Of a stretch of 64,000 nucleotides of DNA, positions 1 to 11,103 are shown in pieces. The translations under genes were made by a program, and so were the position numbers. Origin of the DNA: Primulina eburnea (Eukaryota; Streptophyta; Magnoliopsida; Lamiales; Gesneriaceae); the NCBI RefSeq assembly GCF_022965805.1, contig NC_133108.1, positions 20,861,545 through 20,925,544 of the forward strand. Direction: 5' to 3'. Positions within the stretch are counted from its first letter, which is position 1; each line of letters begins with the position of its first letter. The notes below the pieces were generated by a model. It saw only the letters and a list, made by a program, of their open reading frames with translations. It was not told the DNA's origin and did not search any database.

Positions 1-664
1 CTCCTTCATCTCTACAGGCGCTAATCGGTAGGGTGCCTTAGATATCGGCATTGTCCCTGCCATGAGCTCAATAGAGAAGTCCACCTTTCTGTCTGGTCAG
101 GGAACACACTGGAGAACTCACTAATCACATCCACATCCTCCAGCCTCTGACGGACTGGCACTGTCACTGACACAATGCTGGCTAAGAATGCCGGGCAGCC
201 TCTCTTGATAAGCTTCCTCGCACACATGCAGGAAATGACGTGTGGCATATTCTGATGTCTAGCTTCCTCAAAAACAAACGGTTTCCCACTGGGTGGTCTG
301 ACAGAAACTTACCTCTGTCGAAAATCTATGACTGCACCGTGAGAAGATAGCCAGTCCATACACAATATAATTTCAAGCTCTTTCAACGGTTTTACTTTTA
401 GATCTGCCTGTACTGGCTTCTGTTGCAATTTAAGCTCCAATCCTCTCACTATCCAGGAAGTGAACATCTGATCCCCAGATGGAATCGATACTCTGAACCC
501 TGAATCCATCGCTACTGGTATGAATCCTAGTCGATTCTCGAATGATTAGGATATAAACGAATGCGTAGCCCCTGAATCTAGTAATGCATGCGTGGCTACA
601 CCTGCAATATATATCCTCCTTGCGACAAAACATACCATCAAATATAATAGAGTTGAACTTAAGG
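1..664 (-). pseudogene. pol: GyA protease and start of RT (degenerate)
   Basis: On the minus strand, 625 to 309 encodes a retropepsin region. It has the ALLDSGATHSFIS active-site motif, a stop directly after it, and then the flap/C-terminal motif ILCMDWLSSHGAVID. About 300 to 1 continues into the protease-RT linker, with the pattern KGCPAFLASI, then [14 protein letters not shown], then (frameshifted) [12 protein letters not shown] sequence at the entrance to RT. At least one internal stop and two frame changes make it non-functional. It is the continuation of the gag fragment at 9750-10368, separated from it by the later insertion GyB. Confidence 0.8.
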
Positions 665-669
665 GATTT

Positions 670-2544
670 TGTAATGCCTGAAATTTTAGTTTGATACTCT
701 TGAGTTAACATGTATTATGAATAAGGGAATGGAAGAACAGACACGGAGAAGCGACGTTGCAATTTGACTTTACTTGCAAAGTATAGTGTTGGAGGAGAAA
801 GGCCAATGCACCCGCGGTAAAAGAGCCAGCGCACCTACGGTGGTTCTTCTGAAATTTTGGAGGTGGTACAGTAGAGTCAGTGCACCCGTGCCACAAAAGT
901 GACCGCGCCCGCGGTGTTGGTACAGTAGAGTCACCGCACCCGCGGTCAAAAAATGCACCTCACCCGCGGTCAAAATATGCACCGCACCTGCGTTCAAGCC
1001 TTCTGAAATTATAGAAGTGATCCAGTACGCTCAGCGCACCCGCGGTGCAAAGTGACCGCACCCGCGGTGTGACATGCAGAATAAGGAATGAAACATGTGT
1101 CTTCACCATGCAAGATATATATATGAATTGTCTTCATCTCCTTCATTTCAGCAGCCAAGGACCGAGAGAAAATTCAGAAATTCCTCCAAACTTCATTCCA
1201 ACTTAGACATTTGATTGTGAAGAATCTAACCGTCCAATTATCGATCCGAGTTGAGATTCTTGCTCCTCTTGTTACAAGCTACTAAAGGATGTAAGTTTTA
1301 CTCCATTTCAGCATGTTTCGAAATTGATATATGGGAGGAAGTATAATTTGAACTCTAAATTATGTTCTTGAGACTACGAGATACGTATAATCGAAACCGG
1401 ATCGAAGAAATGTTACCGTATATGATTATTACGATTTTCCAGCATGTTTTGAGTTGAGAATATGTAGATTGAGAGATTATGATGTATAGATTGTGATGGT
1501 TAGGGGCTGATGATATAATTCTCGTGTTGGTATTATCGGTATATAGAGACTACGCCGTTATGCCGTCGAAAGTTATTGAAATTGCCTATTGATCTACACA
1601 CATATCCTACCTTGAGTTGGAGATTGATATAGTACATGCTATATATGTTATTTCAGATTGGTATTGACAGATTTGATATCGAGATTTCAAGACTTTGACT
1701 TGTTCAAACCGAGACTACGACGAGAAAGGTATAATTCAATGTTTGATTGGGGGAGATATAACTCGAATCCGATCCGGTTTGAGTTTCCCACAAATCACAT
1801 ACTAGATTTCTTTACTTTGCTATGTTTGTGCTTTATATTGATTTATATACAAGCATTGAGATAGCAGAGTCATTGGAAGATATTCCAAGTTCAGGACGTT
1901 CGGTGGTATCGAGGCATAGGAGAAGATCGACTCCGATTGTAGATATTCGATACAGACAGGGCCGAAGTCTAGGAATAAGACGTACCGCCACCTCGATTGG
2001 GAGAGTAGGTGGGAGACTTGTTACGTCTTATTCACACCGGGATCCCTAGACTTATATATGAGTCGAGTCAAGAATAAGAGTTGAATAGTTTTATCTGTCT
2101 TCACTAATGTGTCATAATTACCGATTCATGTATTATGATTTTGTATTTAATTGCATGATATGCATGTATACATATTTTATACTATGATTTGTTCTCACCG
2201 GAGTTTCCGGCTGTTGTTGTGTCTGTATGTGTGCATGACAACAGGTGGGGCAGGATCAGGGTCGAGACAAAGATGAGAGATCGAGATATCGTGGTGATCA
2301 CGGGCGTAGAAGATGGACTAGTAGTTTTTACATTTGATATGTAATGTGTTTCATACACTAGTTTGTATAAATGAATTGGAACAAGACATGTACTTACTTT
2401 TGGTTGAAATAAAATAGAGATATCACTTGTGTAATTTATATACACTTGTTTATGTTGTTAAAATTTTTTTTTTTATGACACACTTTTTCTAGCAAAGATC
2501 CAATTAATCCCAAAGATAGTCGAGTGAGAGCCCGGGTCCCTACA
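670..2544 (+). repeat. GyB 5' LTR
   Basis: An LTR of 1875 bp with TG...CA ends. It pairs with 7437-9277. U3 holds a CACCCGCGGT array at about 805-1080 followed by a TATA-like stretch at 1114-1126. The LTR end (GAGCCCGGGTCCCTACA) is followed after five bases by the primer site. Confidence 0.95.
805..1126 (+). promoter_or_regulatory. GyB U3 repeat array and TATA box
   Basis: About ten variants of CGCACCCGCGGT (CCGCGG core) are separated by 10-40 bp between 805 and 1080. A TATA-like GATATATATATGA follows at 1114-1126. The position just upstream of the presumed transcription start suggests an enhancer or factor-binding array; this is inference. Confidence 0.6.
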
Positions 2545-2549
2545 ACAGG

Positions 2550-2561
2550 TGGTATCAGAGC
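2550..2561 (+). other. GyB primer-binding site
   Basis: TGGTATCAGAGC, complementary to the 3' end of plant initiator tRNA-Met, five bases after the 5' LTR. Confidence 0.95.
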
Positions 2562-2804
2562 GATAGATCCTTTAAACTAAGATAGAATAGAATGAGCGGG
2601 GGTAAATTGAATTCTCTTCCTTGCTTTTCTTGTGCTAGCATGATTTATTGCTTTCACTATTACATGTTGTTTTGTTATTTGAGTTGATTACAGCATGTAT
2701 TTGCAAAGACTGAATCAGAACCGATTCTGGATCAGAGGTATATGATCAGAGGAGGACTGAGACAGATTGCATAGATTGTGTACTAATCCGTTTGATAATC
2801 AGAT

Positions 2805-3995
2805 ATGCCTCCTCGACGAGTACCGCAACTAGTAGCAGGTCGAGCACCAGAACAGGGCAGTAATTCCAATGATCCGATGGATGTGATCTCTACACCAATG
2901 AAGACTTTGCTGAAAAGATTTCAATCGTTTCGACCACTGACACTGAAGGGCACCGAAAGTGCAGTCGAGTGTGAAAGTTGGCTCGATGACATCGAGATGT
3001 TATTTGAAACTCTTGACTACACCGAGGAGCGACGAGTTAAACTTATTGGGCATCAACTGCAAGAAGTTGCAAAGAACTGGTGGCTTACCACGAAGAGAGC
3101 ATTGGAGCATCGTGGCACAGAGATCACTTGGAAAGTTTTTAAAGCAAAGTTCTATCAGCGATTCTTTCCCGTGTCCTACCGAAAAGATAAAGGTGCTGAA
3201 TTTGCCAATTTGAGACAGGGACAGCTGAACATCGAGGAATATGTGGCAAAGTTTTCGACATTGCTCCGATTTGCTCCTCATTTCGCAAAGAATGACGAGG
3301 CCATTGCGGATCAGTTTATCAATGGCCTGAATCCGGAAATATTTACCTTGGTGAATACCGGTAGAGCGAACAACTTTTCAGACGCCTTGACCCGTGCCAA
3401 GGGGGCAGAAGCTGGATTACTCAGGCAACGAGGCACTTCTTATGTCGCTCCGACTCCGAGACCGCCACAACCCTCCATTCAACCCCTCCCACATTCGAGG
3501 GTGGTGGTAGTAGCAGCGGGAGGGAACACCAGTTGAAAGCGAAAGGCAAACAGTTCAAGAGATCATGAAGCAGTTCGTCGAGCTCCAGCGGATCACGACA
3601 AAGAGGTCCGGGTCAGAGCGCAGAGTATACATGTGTGTATTGCAGTTCTTGTGGAGGCAGACATGCCACCGAGCAGTGTCAGGGTGTGATGGGGCGATGC
3701 AACATCTGCAGACAGTAGGGACATTTCGCCAGGGTATTTCCACATAAAGGGGTACAACAAGCTCAGAGTGTAGGAGCATCTGGCTCAGTAACTCAGCCTG
3801 AGAGGCAAGCTTCATCTGTTCATTCATTTCTACCAACCCCTACATAGACCCAACCCAGAGCCAGAGGTAGCCAGACAGTGAGCCAACCTCCCAGATAACA
3901 GGCTCGAGTATTTTCATTGACAGAAGAGCAGGCCCAAGATGCACCAGACGATGTGATAGCAGGTAACTGTTTTCTTTGCGGTTATCCTGCTTATG
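2805..3995 (+). pseudogene. gag: GyB gag (degenerate)
   Basis: The frame opens at an ATG giving MPPRRVPQ and stays open for 243 codons to 3533. It includes the retrotransposon gag core: ESWLDDIEMLFE, then VKLIGHQLQEVAKNWW, then YQRFFPVSYRKDKGAEFANL, then FINGLNPEIF. This matches the gag of GyC (minus, from 15624) closely. Beyond 3533 the frame shifts. The nucleocapsid zinc knuckle (RCNICRQ.GHFARV-like, about 3690-3740) and the linker can be followed only across frame changes and stops, for example near 3747 and 3844. Gag would form the virus-like particle; this copy cannot make a full-length protein. Confidence 0.85.
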
Positions 3996-6900
3996 TATTG
4001 ATAGATACAGGTGCATCTCATGCATTCATTTCTGAACGCTTTGCATTGATGCATTGCTGCCTGTCGAGTCATTATCTTCTGTAGAGTCTATTTCTTCTCC
4101 GTTGGGGAGTGGTCTTATATCCGTGACTTCGGTTAGACATCGTATATTACAGTTCGAGGGTCATGAGATTGACTTAGATTGCATTGTCCTTGGATTGGAT
4201 GATTTTGACTGTATTGTTGGGATCGATATGTTAACCAAGTACAGAGTCAATGTAGATTGTTTCCAGAAGATTGTTAGATTCAGACCAGAAATGGCTGATG
4301 AGTGGAAATTCTACGGTAAGGGTTCCAGATCTCGGATTCCCTTAGTATCTGTTTTGACGATGACTAGATTGTTACAAAAAGGAGCAGAGGGTTTCTTTGT
4401 GTATTCAGTAGATCTACTGAAATCGAGCCCAGCATTGGTAGATTTGCCAGTGGTATGCGAGTTCGCAGATGTATTTCCAGACGAGATTCCAAGATTACCT
4501 CCAGCCCGAGAGGTAGATTTCATTATTGATCTCCTACCAGGTATTGTTTCTATATCGCGAGCTCCCCATAGAATGGCACCTATTGAATTGAAAGAATTGA
4601 AAGAACAGCTCGAAGATTTATTGGCCAAAGGTTATATCAGATCGAGTGTGTCTCCTTGGGGCGCTCCAGTGCTATATGTGCGAAAAAAAGACGGTTCGAT
4701 GAGAATGTGTATTGATTACCGGCAAATGAACAAGGCAACGGTAAAGAATAAATATCTTTTGCCTCATATCGACGATTTATTTGATCAGTTGTAGGGATCC
4801 TATGTCTATTACAAGATTGATCTGAGATTCGGATATCACCAGCTGAGAGTCCGAGATGTTGTTATACCGAAGACAGCATTCCGAACCAGGTATGGACACT
4901 ATGAACTTTATTGTCATGCCTTTTGGTTTAACGAATGCTCCAGCAATGTTTATGGGTTTAATGAACCGTGTCTTTCAGAAGTATCTGGATGAGTTTTTTT
5001 ATTGTTTTCATTGATGATATTCTGGTATATTCCAAGAGTATGATTGATCATGCCGAACATTTAAGAATTGTGTTGCAGACCCTAAGAAATGAGAAACTGT
5101 ACGCTAAACTATCAAAGTGTGAGTTTTGGCTGAGACGGGTTGTCTTTTTGGGGCATATCATATCTGGAGACGGTATTTCTGTTGATCCGAGTAAAGTTGA
5201 AGCTATGATCAGTTGGCCTAGACCGACATCAGTGCCAGAGATACGCAGTTTCATGGGTTTAGCAGGGTACTATCGACGATTTATTAAAGATTTCTCCAGT
5301 ATTGCGAAGCCGATTACCCAATTAACACAGAAGAATGCGCCATTTGTGTGGTCTGAATCCTGTTAGTCTAGCTTCTTGGAGTTGAAGAAACAACTGACCA
5401 GTGCTCCAATGTTGACGATACCTTCAGGTACTAGCGATTTTGTTGTATATTGTGATGCATCTCACATGGAATTAGGATGTATTCATATGCAGCGAGGACA
5501 TGTGATTGCATATGCCTCGAGACAGTTGAAGCCACACGAGACACGTTACCCAATTCATGGTCTTGAATTGGCAGCCATTGTATTTGCACTGAAGATATGG
5601 CGACACTATCTTTATGGCGAGAAGTTTGAAATCTACTCTGATCACAAAAGCCTGAAATACCTGTTTTCACAGTCAGAGTTGAACATGAGACAGCGTAGAT
5701 GGCTTGATTTATTAAAGGACTTTGATTGCGAGATCAATTATTATCCGAGAAAGTCAAATGCAGCAGCGGATTCCTTTAGTCGAAAGGTATGTTCTTTATC
5801 CTTATCGACGATAGGTGTTTCAAATTTTATTGAAGATTGCTGTTTGTCTGGATTATCATTTGATACAGATAGTAAACCGTTGCGACTTGGTACGATTCAA
5901 ATGGAACCAAATTTGATTGTTCGCATTAAAGAAGCACAGAAAAATAATCCGAATGTGCAGAATTCGACTGAGATGGTCAGAGCAGGACATCATTCAGAAT
6001 ATCAGTTACATTAGCATATTATGTATGTGAATAACCGTCTTGTAGTGCCAGATGTTTCAAATTTGAAACAACAGATATTGTCAGAAGTGCACTGTAGTCG
6101 GTTCAGTATTCATCCTGGTGGCAGAAAGATGTACAACGATCTCAAGACACAGTTTTGGTGGAAAAAGATGAAATCAGACATTGTAGAGTTTGTGTCTAAA
6201 TGTTTGAACTGACAACAGGTGAAGGCTGAGAGAAAGAAACCCGGAGGTTTACTTCAGAGTTTATCTATTCCTGAAGGGAAATAAGATCACATTTCCATGG
6301 ATTTTGTTACGATGTTACCACGATCATCCTGGGGTTGTGATGCGATTTGGGTTGGGATAGACAGATTGACCAAATCCGCATGCTTTATTCCGTACAGAAT
6401 GACGTATTGACATTATCATATGGCAGAAATATATGTCAGAGAGATAGTTAGATAGCATGGTGTGCCAAAGTCGATCGTATCAGATCTTGATCCACGATTC
6501 ACTTCACATTTCTCGCACATTTGCAGCAGGCTTTAGGTACGACATTGCATCTGAGCACTGCTTACCATCCCCAGACAGACGGACAGTCAGAGCGGACTAT
6601 CCAGATATTAGAGGATATGCTGAGAGCTGTAGTGCTAGATTTTGGCACTAGTTGTCACGATTCACTACCTCTTTGTGAATTCTCGTACAACAACAGCTAT
6701 CAGACGAGTATTGAGATGACACCATTTGAAGATTTTTACGGAAAGAAGTGTATATCTCCGCTGTATTGGGATTGCATCTCAAAGGTACCAGAACTAAGGC
6801 CTGGTATGATTCGTGAAATGATTGAGAAAGTAAAACTGATCCAGAAAAGAATGAAGACGGCACAAGATAGACAAGACAAGTATGCAAACATCAGACGTAG

Positions 6901-7337
6901 ACCGTTAGTGTTTGAACAGGGAGACAGAGTATTTTTGTAGATTTCTCCATTCAAAGGCGTTGTCAGATTTGGCAAACGTGAAAAATTGTCTCCTAGATAC
7001 ATCGGTCCATACGAGATTCTTGAAAAGATTGGCAATCGTGCTTATCAACTCGCTATTTCTCTTTCTCTATCTGGGATACATGATGTCTTTCATGTATCGA
7101 TGTTGCGTAGATATATGCCTGATGCTTCTCATATTCTTCAGCCTGACGAGGCAGAACTCGATGAACCTTGAGTTATTTTGAGAAGCCGATTAGGATTCTG
7201 GATCAGAAAGAGAAATAGCTCAGAAAGAAGACTATACAGCTAGTGAAAGTCCAGTGGAGTCATCATGGCACTGAAGAAGCAACTTGGGAGACAGAATAAG
7301 AGATGAGACAGAGATATCCAGAGTTATTTCCATGACG
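3996..7337 (+). pseudogene. pol: GyB pol: protease, RT, RNase H, integrase, chromodomain-like tail (broken)
   Basis: Domains occur in order. Protease LIDTGASHAFIS is near 3997. The RT entrance is [17 protein letters not shown] at about 4550, followed by [19 protein letters not shown] stop ends that frame at 4792-4794, and the RT catalytic FIDDILVYS is at about 5010. RNase H has YCDASHMELGC at about 5450 and [17 protein letters not shown] at about 5655. The integrase zinc-binding part is at 6021-6212, and the core motif [14 protein letters not shown] at about 6560-6600 includes the catalytic Glu. The chromodomain-like end is at about 7180-7337. Stops at 4793, 5364, 6013, 6210, 6939 and 7170, plus several frame changes, separate the fragments. 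It is closely related to GyC pol. Confidence 0.85.
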
Positions 7338-7422
7338 TGAGTATTTATTCAGCTTTTGATTATATTGCTTCTTTTAGATGTTTTAATTGATTGCTTGCGA
7401 GTTCGAGGACGAACTCATATCT

Positions 7423-7436
7423 AAGAGGGGGAGAAA
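7423..7436 (+). other. GyB polypurine tract
   Basis: AAGAGGGGGAGAAA directly before the 3' LTR; it would prime plus-strand DNA synthesis. Confidence 0.9.
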
Positions 7437-9277
7437 TGTAATCCCCCAAATTTTAGTTTGACACTCTTGAGTTAACATGTATTATGAATAAGGGAATGGA
7501 AGAACAGACACGGAGAAGCGACTTTGCAATTTGAGTTTAATTGCAAAGTATAGTGTTGGAGGAGAAAGACCAACGCAACCGCGATAAAAGAGCCAGCGCA
7601 CCCGCGGTGGTTCTTCTGAAATTTTGGAGGTGGTACAGTAGAGTCAGTGCACCCGCGCCATAAAAGTGACCGCGCCCGCGGTGTTGGTACTGTAGAGTCA
7701 CCGCACCCGCGGTCAAAAAATGCACCGCACCTGCGGTCGTGCCTTCTGAAATTATGGAAGTGATCCAGTACGCTCAGCGCACCCGCGGTGCAGAGTGACC
7801 GCACCCGTGGTGTGACGTGCAGAATAAAGATTGAAACATGTGTCTTCACCATGTAAGATATATATATGAATTGTCTTCATCTCCTTAATTTCAGCAGCCA
7901 AGGACCGAGAGCAAATTCAGAAATTCCTCCAAAATTCATTCCAACTTAGACATTTGATTGTGAAGAATCTAACCGTCCAATTATCGATCCGAGTTCAGAT
8001 TCTTGCTCCTGTTGTTACAAGCTACTAATGGATGTAAGTTTTACTCCATTTCAGCATGTTTCGAAATTGTTATATGGGAGGAAGTATAATTTGAACTCTA
8101 AATTATGTTCTTGAGATTAGGAGATACGTATAATCGAAACCGGATCGAAGAAATGTTACCGTATATGACTATTACGATTTTCCAGCATGTCTTGAGTTGA
8201 GAATATGCAGATTAAGAGATTATGAGGTATAGATTGTGATGGTTAGGGGCTGATGATACAATTCTCATATTGGTATTATCGGTATATAGAGACTACGCCA
8301 TTATGCCGTCGAAAGTTATTGAAATTGCCTATTGATCTACACACATATCCTACCTTGAGTTGGAGATTGATATAGTACATGCTATATATGTTATTTCAGA
8401 TTGGTATTGACAGATTTGATATCGAGATTTCAAGACTTTGACTTGTTCAAACCGAGACTACGACGAGAAATGTATAATTCAATGTTTGATTGGGGAGATA
8501 TAACTCGAATCAGATCCGGTTTGAGTTTCCCACAAATCACATACTAGATTTCTATACTTTGCTATGTTTGTGCTTTATATTGATTTATATACAAGCATTG
8601 AGATAGGAGAGTCATTGGCAGATATGCCAAGTTCTGGACGTTCGGTGGTATCTAGACATAGGAGAAGATCGACTCCGATTGTAGATATTCGATACAGATA
8701 GGGCCGAAGTCTAGGAATAAGACGTACCGCCACCCTGATTAGGAGAGTATGTGGGAGACTTGTTACGTCTTACTCACACAGGGATCCCTAGACTTAGATA
8801 TGAGTCGAGTCAAGAATAAGAGTTGAAGAGTTTTATCTGTCTTCACTAATGTGTCATAATTACTGATTCATGTATTTAATTGCATGATATGCATGTATGC
8901 ATGTTTTATACTGGGATTTGTTATCACCGGAGTTTCCGGCTGTTGTTGTGTCTGTATGTGTGCATGACAACAGGTGGAGCAGGATCAAGGTCGAGAAAAA
9001 GATGAGAGATCGAGATAGCGTGGTGATCACGGACGTAGAAGATGGACTAGTAGTTTTTATATTTGATATGTAATGTGTTTCAAACACTAGTTTGTATAAA
9101 TGAATTGGAACAAGACATGTACTTACTTTTGGTTGAAATAAAGTAGAGATATCACTTGTGTAATTTATATACACTTGTTTATGTTGTTAAAAGAAATTTT
9201 TTTTTTATGACCCACATTTTCTAGCAAAGATCCAATTAAAACCTAAAGATAGTCGAGTTAGAGCCCGGGTCCCCACA
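7437..9277 (+). repeat. GyB 3' LTR
   Basis: An LTR of 1841 bp paired with 670-2544. It begins TGTAATCCCCC and ends CCCCACA. The U3 array is shorter by roughly one repeat unit (compare about 955-995 with about 7715-7735). Confidence 0.95.
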
Positions 9278-9282
9278 GATTT

Positions 9283-9749
9283 CTTATCGGCCATTAACCC
9301 AAAATCCTCGAACAATCACTGAATTAACCCAAACATCGATTCTCAAAATCTTACTTGACCCTCAGAAGAACAGAAATTGCAAATTGACCCCTTAGAGTTT
9401 AAAAAATTGCAACATGGTCCTTCAAATTTTCGAAAAATGTAACATGACCTTATTCTCATTTTCGAAGTTAAACCCAAAAAATTTACAAAATTTCGAAAAT
9501 ATCACCAATAAATTGTCTAAATTTCAGAATTTTCAAAAATAGTTCCAAAAATCTCGATTTTTAGCAATTAATTCCTCAATTTACCAGTTAATACAATTGG
9601 GTCCCTAAATTTTCTTAAATAAAACCATTAAATTCTCCATCCTAACTAGGTAGAGCATACATCATAATTACTTCTATGTTATCAATCCCAAAAATAAATT
9701 TTCAGGCAGGCATTATATCCATGCAATCAAGACGGTAAACATATAAAAC
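9283..9749. other. GyA spacer between gag and protease, no ORF
   Basis: About 470 bp, A-rich on the plus strand and therefore T-rich in GyA sense, with no coding potential. In GyA sense it starts with GGTAACCC right after the gag reading frame. It continues through the GyB site to a TTTTGTCGCAAG just before the protease. It looks intron-like, but the only GT-AG pair I can place is out of frame. Confidence 0.4.
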
Positions 9750-10368
9750 TTAAGTATAAGGGTTACCAAGGATCAAGGTAGAATCTGGCTCCGCCTCACC
9801 CTCCTCGGCCTGCATCACATATGCCCAGTCGATAGTGGGACCCTTGTTCTAAGGGCAATCTGAATCCTCGTGCCCCTCTTGTTTGCATATGAATCATCTG
9901 TAGGTGCCCCACATGCATTTTCCATAGTGAAATTTGTTGCACTTCTTGCATAGCGGTCCTCCCTCCTGCCTAGGAGCCCCTGTTGCCAGAGGTGGTCGCT
10001 GCTGTCCTGGCCCTCTATGCTGTCCCTGGGGTTTATGTTTCCCCTGCTGTCTCGATGGCCCCGTAAATTGTTTCTTTTGTGGCTGAGAACATGACTGGGC
10101 CTGATTCCGCTTCTGCTGCATCTCAAAATCTATGTCTCGGAACGCATGCTCCGCCTGAAACGCACAAGAAGTGGCCTCATCAATAGCACATCCCGGCCAA
10201 GGGTAGGTCTCAGTTCGTCAAGGAAATGCCTCAGTTTCTGGGCGGCATCTCCTACTATCATGGGCATACAATGGAAATCCTCAAGTACTCGGGTAGCTGG
10301 GTTCCATGGTGGTGGTGGTGGAAGATATCATCGTGTTTGACCGCCTTGGACTTGCTTCTGGGAGGCAT
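9750..10368 (-). pseudogene. gag: GyA gag (internally deleted)
   Basis: The ATG at 10368 opens a short frame MPPRSKSKAVKHDD followed by a run of five histidines, which stops within about 36 codons. A different frame then encodes a basic, Gln-rich nucleocapsid with the zinc-binding part CKKCNKFHYGKC at about 9920-9955. It ends in a NKGPTIDWAYVMQAEEG segment, which in related elements leads directly into protease. The core gag domain is missing, so a large deletion has fused the N-terminus to the nucleocapsid region. The reading frame ends at 9750. Confidence 0.7.
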
Positions 10369-10594
10369 ATCTGAATACATTCCAATTTAAGACGTAACCC
10401 CTCATGCAAATAATCAAGTTTTTAAACAATAAACCTTAAAGCGTAAAAGCAGTAAACATGTACCATAAATCATGATAGCATCCAGGTGATAACAGTAAAT
10501 CATTTTAAATATTTAAAACATAAAGCTTTCAGAATTGAGGTTTGAAGACTGAGCGGCAGAAGCTGGCTGTGGCACAACGCTATACCAGACCCTT
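10369..10594 (-). other. GyA leader, non-coding
   Basis: AT-rich stretch between the GyA primer site and the gag ATG. I see no gene in it. Confidence 0.5.
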
Positions 10595-10606
10595 GCTCTG
10601 ATACCA
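10595..10606 (-). other. GyA primer-binding site
   Basis: GCTCTGATACCA on the plus strand is TGGTATCAGAGC on the minus strand, two bases from the LTR terminus at 10609. Confidence 0.9.
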
Positions 10607-10608
10607 AC

Positions 10609-10987
10609 TATAACGTCTACCATTTTAAAAGTGTGGAATTTTTTTTTATAAAATCTCGCAATTATAAAATAAAATTTAAAATAATCGTATTTATTTTTCA
10701 ATAAAAATAGTGCAGTTTAAAATAACCAACATCATCCAAAATTGAAACGTAAACATCAGCGTGTAAAAATCGTAATATCACCAACGTCTAAAAAGGTTTA
10801 ACTCCTCTCAAAAACTCTTGTATCAATATGCGGTAAATAATCCAGTCCTCGGCCCGTGTCACCGCACCAGGGCTGCCTGCTCAGAATCCAGCACCTCCTG
10901 TCTCCTCACTAACTAGCTCACCTTCATCAAACACGCCTAGTGAGTCTAAAGTCTCAAAACACCTGCACCAGTAATAATGTAGCACAC
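10609..10987 (-). repeat. GyA 5' LTR, inner part
   Basis: The LTR end next to the primer site reads TATAACGTCTACC on the plus strand (expected TGTAACG..., one mutation). The LTR is cut at 10987 by GyC, which duplicated CACAC (10983-10987), and it resumes at 17691. Confidence 0.7.
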
Positions 10988-11097
10988 TGTGGGGATCCGG
11001 GCTCTAAATCAATTCTTTTGGGATTTATTGGATCTTTTCTAAAAAAATGTTGGTAAAATTTTTGCTTTGAACATTAAATCAAATGTATAAATAAATA
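10988..11097 (-). repeat. GyC 3' LTR remnant
   Basis: The first ~110 bp on the plus strand match the start of 15884-17685 almost base for base (TGTGGGGATCCGGGCTCTAA against TGTGGGGAGCCGGGCTCTAA). The match then jumps directly into the post-pol sequence. Both joined ends carry ATTTAT, so microhomology probably mediated the deletion. Confidence 0.85.
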
Positions 11098-11103
11098 CTC
11101 ACA

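Larger units (their letters stand above)
670..9277 (+). mobile_element. GyB: complete but inactive Ty3/gypsy chromovirus
   Basis: The LTRs are 670-2544 and 7437-9277, both with TGTA...(C/T)ACA ends. They are flanked by the direct repeat GATTT at 665-669 and 9278-9282, which defines an insertion into GyA. The primer site is 2550-2561, the polypurine tract 7423-7436, and gag-pol lies between. The C-terminal sequence ([20 protein letters not shown], about 7250-7300) is the chromodomain-like tail of the plant Tekay/Del chromovirus group. Many stops and frameshifts show that it can no longer encode its proteins. The 3' LTR lacks about 34 bp of the U3 repeat array present in the 5' LTR. Confidence 0.95.

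Noticed and set aside
2550..2561. tRNA-like matches (TGGTATCAGAGC and inverse at many places)
   Set aside because: Primer-binding sites complementary to only 12-13 bases of initiator tRNA-Met; no tRNA gene around them.
9750..10368. Functional GT-AG intron joining GyA gag to protease
   Set aside because: The available donor and acceptor give an out-of-frame junction in this copy, so it is reported only as intron-like.
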